The notes under the pieces: generated by a model | The model's database searches: none | What the model was told of the DNA's origin: nothing | Seen by the model: only the letters and a program-made list of their open reading frames with translations | Translations under genes and position numbers: made by a program | Shown: piece by piece, positions 6,842-9,230 of the stretch | Numbering within the stretch: the first letter of the stretch is position 1 | How the letters are laid out: every line of letters begins with the position of its first letter | Assembly: GCA_046049665.1 (NCBI GenBank) | Contig: JBJOQW010000152.1 | Location: 1 to 9,230 of the forward strand | Reading direction: 5' to 3' | Source: JAAFHS01 sp046049665 | GTDB taxonomy: Bacteria > Pseudomonadota > Alphaproteobacteria > Rhodobacterales > Rhodobacteraceae | DNA: 9,230 bases

Positions 6842-6869
6842 GCTCTGAACCGACTGATCAGTATTTGCC

Positions 6870-7871
6870 CTAAAGGATCTCGCTCAGCTTGACCACGCGG
6901 CCTTCAGCCACCGATTTCAGCGCAGCTTCCGCCAGTGCCAGCGCCATCAGCCCGTCTTCACCCGAAGGGCTGGCCTTGGCTTTGCCGCCCATTGCGCCAA
7001 TGAAGGCGGCGATTTCGGCGGCATAGGCCTCGGTGTAGCGCGTCATGAAGAAGTCATGCAGCGGCGGGCGGGTATAGCCTGCACCTGTGGCCACCTCGAT
7101 GCTGACGGGGCGCTGGTTTTCTGCCGTCACAGCACCCTTTGCGCCATGCACCTCGATCCGCTGGTCATAGCCATAGGTGGCCCGGCGGCTGTTCGAGATG
7201 ACGGCCATCTTGCCGGTTGCGGTTTTCAGCATGACCTGAACGCTGTCACTGTCACCGGCCTTGCCGATGGCAGGATCGACCAAGACGGCGGCCATGGCCG
7301 ACACCTCGGCCACCTCTTCGCCCAGAAGGAAACGCGCCATGTCGAAGTCATGGATCGTCATGTCACGGAAGATGCCGCCAGAGCGGGCGATGTAATCCAC
7401 GGGCGGTGCGCCGGGATCGCGGCTGGTGATGACGACCATTTCAACCGCACCCACGGTGCCCTTGTCAATTTCAGCGCGGACCGCCTGGAAATGCGGGTCA
7501 AAGCGGCGGTTGAAGCCCACCATCAGCGTGCCCTTGTGGGCGCGGACAACCTCGAGGCACTGTTTGACGCGGGCAAGGCTAAGGTCGATCGGCTTTTCGC
7601 AGAACACGGCCTTGCCTGCCTTCACGAACTGTTCGATCAGGTCGGCGTGGGTATCGGTCGGCGTGCAGATCACCACGGCGTCGATGTCCTTGGCGGCACA
7701 GATGGCGTCGATGCTGCGCACGTCACAGCCATACTGATCGGCAATGGCCTGTGCGGCTGCCGGGAAGGCATCAGCTACGGCCACCAGACGCGCGTTCGCA
7801 TCACCCGTGATGGCCTTGGCATGCACCTTGCCAATGCGGCCTGCGCCCAGAAGGCCAAACTTGATTGTCAT
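6870..7871 (-). CDS. iolG: Inositol 2-dehydrogenase (Gfo/Idh/MocA family)
   Basis: A 333-residue NAD-dependent oxidoreductase that oxidises myo-inositol to 2-keto-myo-inositol (scyllo-inosose), the first step of inositol catabolism in the cytoplasm. The N-terminal Rossmann fold shows FGLLGAGRIGKVHA (residues 5-18), with the GAGRIG nucleotide loop at 9-14. The family EKP motif lies in FCEKPIDLS (90-98), with Lys93. The active-site helix GGIFRDMTIHDFDMARFL (165-182) places Asp170 and His174 as the likely catalytic pair with that lysine, by analogy with the Bacillus subtilis enzyme. The frame is open further upstream, but the ATG at 7871 has a strong AAGGAG site 5 bases away and gives the normal family start. 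It is divergent from mocD. A related inosamine or rhizopine dehydrogenase (MocA) is an alternative, given the neighbour; the sequence alone does not settle the substrate. Confidence 0.88.
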   Translation of the reverse strand: MTIKFGLLGAGRIGKVHAKAITGDANARLVAVADAFPAAAQAIADQYGCDVRSIDAICAAKDIDAVVICTPTDTHADLIEQFVKAGKAVFCEKPIDLSLARVKQCLEVVRAHKGTLMVGFNRRFDPHFQAVRAEIDKGTVGAVEMVVITSRDPGAPPVDYIARSGGIFRDMTIHDFDMARFLLGEEVAEVSAMAAVLVDPAIGKAGDSDSVQVMLKTATGKMAVISNSRRATYGYDQRIEVHGAKGAVTAENQRPVSIEVATGAGYTRPPLHDFFMTRYTEAYAAEIAAFIGAMGGKAKASPSGEDGLMALALAEAALKSVAEGRVVKLSEIL

Positions 7872-8088
7872 GTCGTCTCCTTGCTGGCCTTTGCAAAAGG
7901 CCGGTTCGTGCAGGCAGCAGCGGCGGGGCCGCATGTTTCCGCGATGATTTGGCTGATACCTTCGTTGCCATTGCTTTTGCGTCTGCGCAAGGATGCAACG
8001 CTGCAGGCCGGGTGGAAAACTGCAAACCGATTGACCGGATGCCCGCGCTGGCGCAGCGTGGTAGCTGAGGAATGTGGGGGGCAACGCG
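7872..8088. promoter_or_regulatory. Divergent iolG / mocD promoter region with inverted repeats
   Basis: These 217 bases must carry promoters for both genes. Two inverted repeats stand out: GGCCTTT (7886-7892) with AAAGGCC (7896-7902), around a 3-base centre just upstream of the iolG ribosome binding site; and TTGCG (7977-7981) with CGCAA (7986-7990). Further TTGC / GCAA half-sites flank the second (GTTGC 7964-7968, GCAAC 7995-7999). Clustered half-sites between divergent catabolic genes fit a local regulator, but I cannot name it. For mocD a TTGACC (8031-8036) could be a -35 box, with no convincing -10. Confidence 0.4.
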
Positions 8089-9180
8089 ATGGGCAAACGC
8101 GACTACAGCCCGTTTGGCGCGGACGCCAGGCGCGCCGTGGAAACCGGCCTGACGGCGGCCGAGTGGTACCACACGGATGTGCCGCGCAAGGTGATGAAGG
8201 ATCTGATGGCACGCTCTGACGGCCCGGCGATCCGCGACACGATCCTGCTGTATGGCGGCATGATCATGCTTGCCGGTTTCGGCATTGCGCTGTGGCCAAG
8301 CTGGTGGTCGGCGCCGTTCTGGCTGGCCTACGGTGTGCTTTACGGTTCTGCATCGGATTCGCGTTGGCACGAGTGTGGCCACGGCACGGCCTTCCGCACG
8401 CCATGGATGAACAACGCGGTCTACCAGATTGCCAGCTTCATGATCATGCGCAACCCGGCCGCCTGGCGTTGGAGCCATGCGCGACACCATTCGGAAACCT
8501 ACCTTGTTGGCCGCGACCCCGAGATTGCGATCATGCGCCCGCCGGAACTGTTCAAGCTGATCCTGAACTTCTTTGGCGTGCTGGATGTGCTGGCCTTTGT
8601 GCCCCGCATCCTGCGCAACGCAATGTCCGGCCCTACAGCCGAGGAGCGGACCTATGTGCCGCAAAGCGAATGGGGAAAGGTCCAGCGCGCGGCGATCATC
8701 CATGTGGCCATCTATGCGGCCACAATTGCGCTTGCGGTCTGGATGGCATCAATCCTGCCGCTGATGGTGATTGGCCTGCCGCGCATGTATGGCGCGTGGC
8801 ACCATGTGATGACGGGCCTGTTGCAGCACGGGGGGCTGGCGGACAATGTGGTGGACCACCGGTTGAACAGCCGCACGGTGCTGATGAACCCCATCAGCCG
8901 CTTTATCTATTGGAACATGAACTACCATGTCGAACATCACATGTTCCCGATGGTGCCCTACCACGCGCTGCCCCGCCTGCATGAGGTCATGAAAGCCGAC
9001 CTGCCGTCCCCCAACCGGTCGATCGCTGAGGCGTTCCGCGAGATGTGGCCCGCAATCAAGCGGCAGGTGATGAACGAGGATTACTTCCTGAAGCGCAACC
9101 TGCCGCCCACCGCGAAGCCCTATCGCGAGGATTTCCACCTTTACGTGCCGGGCATGATGCCCCCCAGCGCCGCAGAATAG
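8089..9180 (+). CDS. mocD: MocD-like membrane oxygenase, fatty acid desaturase fold (rhizopine catabolism)
   Basis: A 363-residue integral membrane di-iron enzyme. The three histidine boxes of the desaturase/hydroxylase superfamily are present: HECGH (94-98), HARHH (130-134) and HVEHH (280-284). Additional histidines at 247 and 257 (QHGGLADNVVDH) are also likely ligands. Hydrophobic spans lie near 52-69, 75-88, 158-172 and 203-229. In rhizobia MocD is the oxygenase part of a ferredoxin-dependent system needed to demethylate the rhizopine 3-O-methyl-scyllo-inosamine. The mocE-type ferredoxin start 10 bases downstream and the inositol dehydrogenase opposite support this assignment over a true lipid desaturase. 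Substrate is inferred. ATG 8089 is chosen for its G-rich ribosome binding site (GGGGGG, 7 bases upstream); GTG at 8074, five codons earlier, has GAGG nearby and is possible. Confidence 0.82.
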   Translation: MGKRDYSPFGADARRAVETGLTAAEWYHTDVPRKVMKDLMARSDGPAIRDTILLYGGMIMLAGFGIALWPSWWSAPFWLAYGVLYGSASDSRWHECGHGTAFRTPWMNNAVYQIASFMIMRNPAAWRWSHARHHSETYLVGRDPEIAIMRPPELFKLILNFFGVLDVLAFVPRILRNAMSGPTAEERTYVPQSEWGKVQRAAIIHVAIYAATIALAVWMASILPLMVIGLPRMYGAWHHVMTGLLQHGGLADNVVDHRLNSRTVLMNPISRFIYWNMNYHVEHHMFPMVPYHALPRLHEVMKADLPSPNRSIAEAFREMWPAIKRQVMNEDYFLKRNLPPTAKPYREDFHLYVPGMMPPSAAE

Positions 9181-9190
9181 GGACCGACCG

Positions 9191-9230
9191 ATGCCCTGGA
9201 TTGACGCCTGCGCCACCGACGACATCGACG
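9191..9230 (+). CDS. mocE: MocE-type Rieske 2Fe-2S ferredoxin, N-terminal fragment (runs off right edge)
   Basis: Thirteen codons are visible: MPWIDACATDDID. This resembles the opening of MocE-family Rieske ferredoxins (M-x-W-I-D-x-C-A-x-x-D-D-I), small proteins that pass electrons to the MocD oxygenase. The iron-sulfur cluster motif lies beyond the window. The ATG is 10 bases after the mocD stop, with AGGGA overlapping that stop as ribosome binding site, so the two genes are co-transcribed and probably translationally linked. The call rests on a short match plus the mocD context. Confidence 0.7.
   Translation, partial: MPWIDACATDDID

Larger units (their letters stand above)
6499..6869. other. 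Intergenic spacer between iolG end and vgrG start
   Basis: No gene is supported on either strand in these roughly 370 bases; short open frames have no ribosome binding site or family character. The right part holds the stem-loop at 6812-6841 after iolG and the palindrome at 6780-6793. The left part holds the promoter-like patch before vgrG. This spacer marks the boundary between the catabolic locus and the T6SS cluster. I see no direct repeats, tRNA remnant or insertion-sequence end that would mark an integration site. Confidence 0.5.

Noticed and set aside
7872..8096. Extension of the inositol dehydrogenase to a start at 8096
   Set aside because: It would add 75 residues ahead of the Rossmann fold and consume the divergent promoter region. 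The ATG at 7871 has a strong AAGGAG site.
7056..8219. A 387-codon open frame on the plus strand, opposite iolG and running into mocD
   Set aside because: It overlaps iolG, which has a strong ribosome binding site and catalytic motifs, and it overlaps the start of mocD in another frame. The composition is His/Asp-rich antisense-like sequence with no recognisable domain.
7801..8703. A 300-codon open frame on the minus strand across the iolG start, the divergent promoter region and mocD
   Set aside because: It is antisense to the mocD histidine boxes and would remove the intergenic promoter region. Arg/His-rich shadow sequence.
1..9230. tRNA, rRNA, CRISPR array, transposase or insertion-sequence ends
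   Set aside because: Looked for and not seen: no cloverleaf-like sequence, no regular spaced repeats, no transposase motifs and no paired terminal repeats.

Overview
This window reads as GC-rich chromosomal DNA from an alphaproteobacterium, most likely a member of the Rhodobacterales (Roseobacter/Paracoccus-like). That placement rests on codon style and on the inositol/rhizopine gene pair at the right end; no rRNA or other marker gene is present. Two functional blocks sit side by side.

Left block (about 1-6500, all on the minus strand, read right to left): a type VI secretion (T6SS) spike and cargo cluster. The order of transcription is vgrG (6498-4480), a membrane-anchored ankyrin-like protein (4467-3355), a serine lipase/esterase with a GHSLGGG nucleophile elbow (3352-1829), a DUF2169 adaptor (1773-730), and a DUF4150 PAAR-like spike tip (733-338). 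A gap of about 250 bases follows, and then a second vgrG begins and runs off the left edge (88-1). Spacing is tight: 12 bases, 2 bases, 55 bases and a 4-base ATGA overlap. The five intact genes are therefore probably one operon. The simplest model is that VgrG and the PAAR-like protein form the puncturing tip, DUF2169 loads the cargo, the lipase is the toxic effector and the ankyrin-like protein is its cognate immunity protein. None of the T6SS sheath, baseplate or membrane-complex genes lie in this window.

Spacer (6499-6869): about 370 bases without a gene. It holds a perfect 10-bp stem-loop just after the inositol dehydrogenase gene (likely terminator), a second short palindrome, and an AT-rich promoter-like patch ahead of vgrG.

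Right block (6870-9230): an inositol/rhizopine catabolism locus. A Gfo/Idh/MocA-family inositol 2-dehydrogenase (iolG, minus strand, strong ribosome binding site) is divergent from a fatty-acid-desaturase-fold oxygenase (mocD-like, plus strand). The first 13 codons of a mocE-type Rieske ferredoxin follow 10 bases later and run off the right edge. In rhizobia MocD and MocE belong to the oxygenase system that demethylates the rhizopine 3-O-methyl-scyllo-inosamine. The 217-base divergent promoter region contains several inverted repeats that could be regulator sites.
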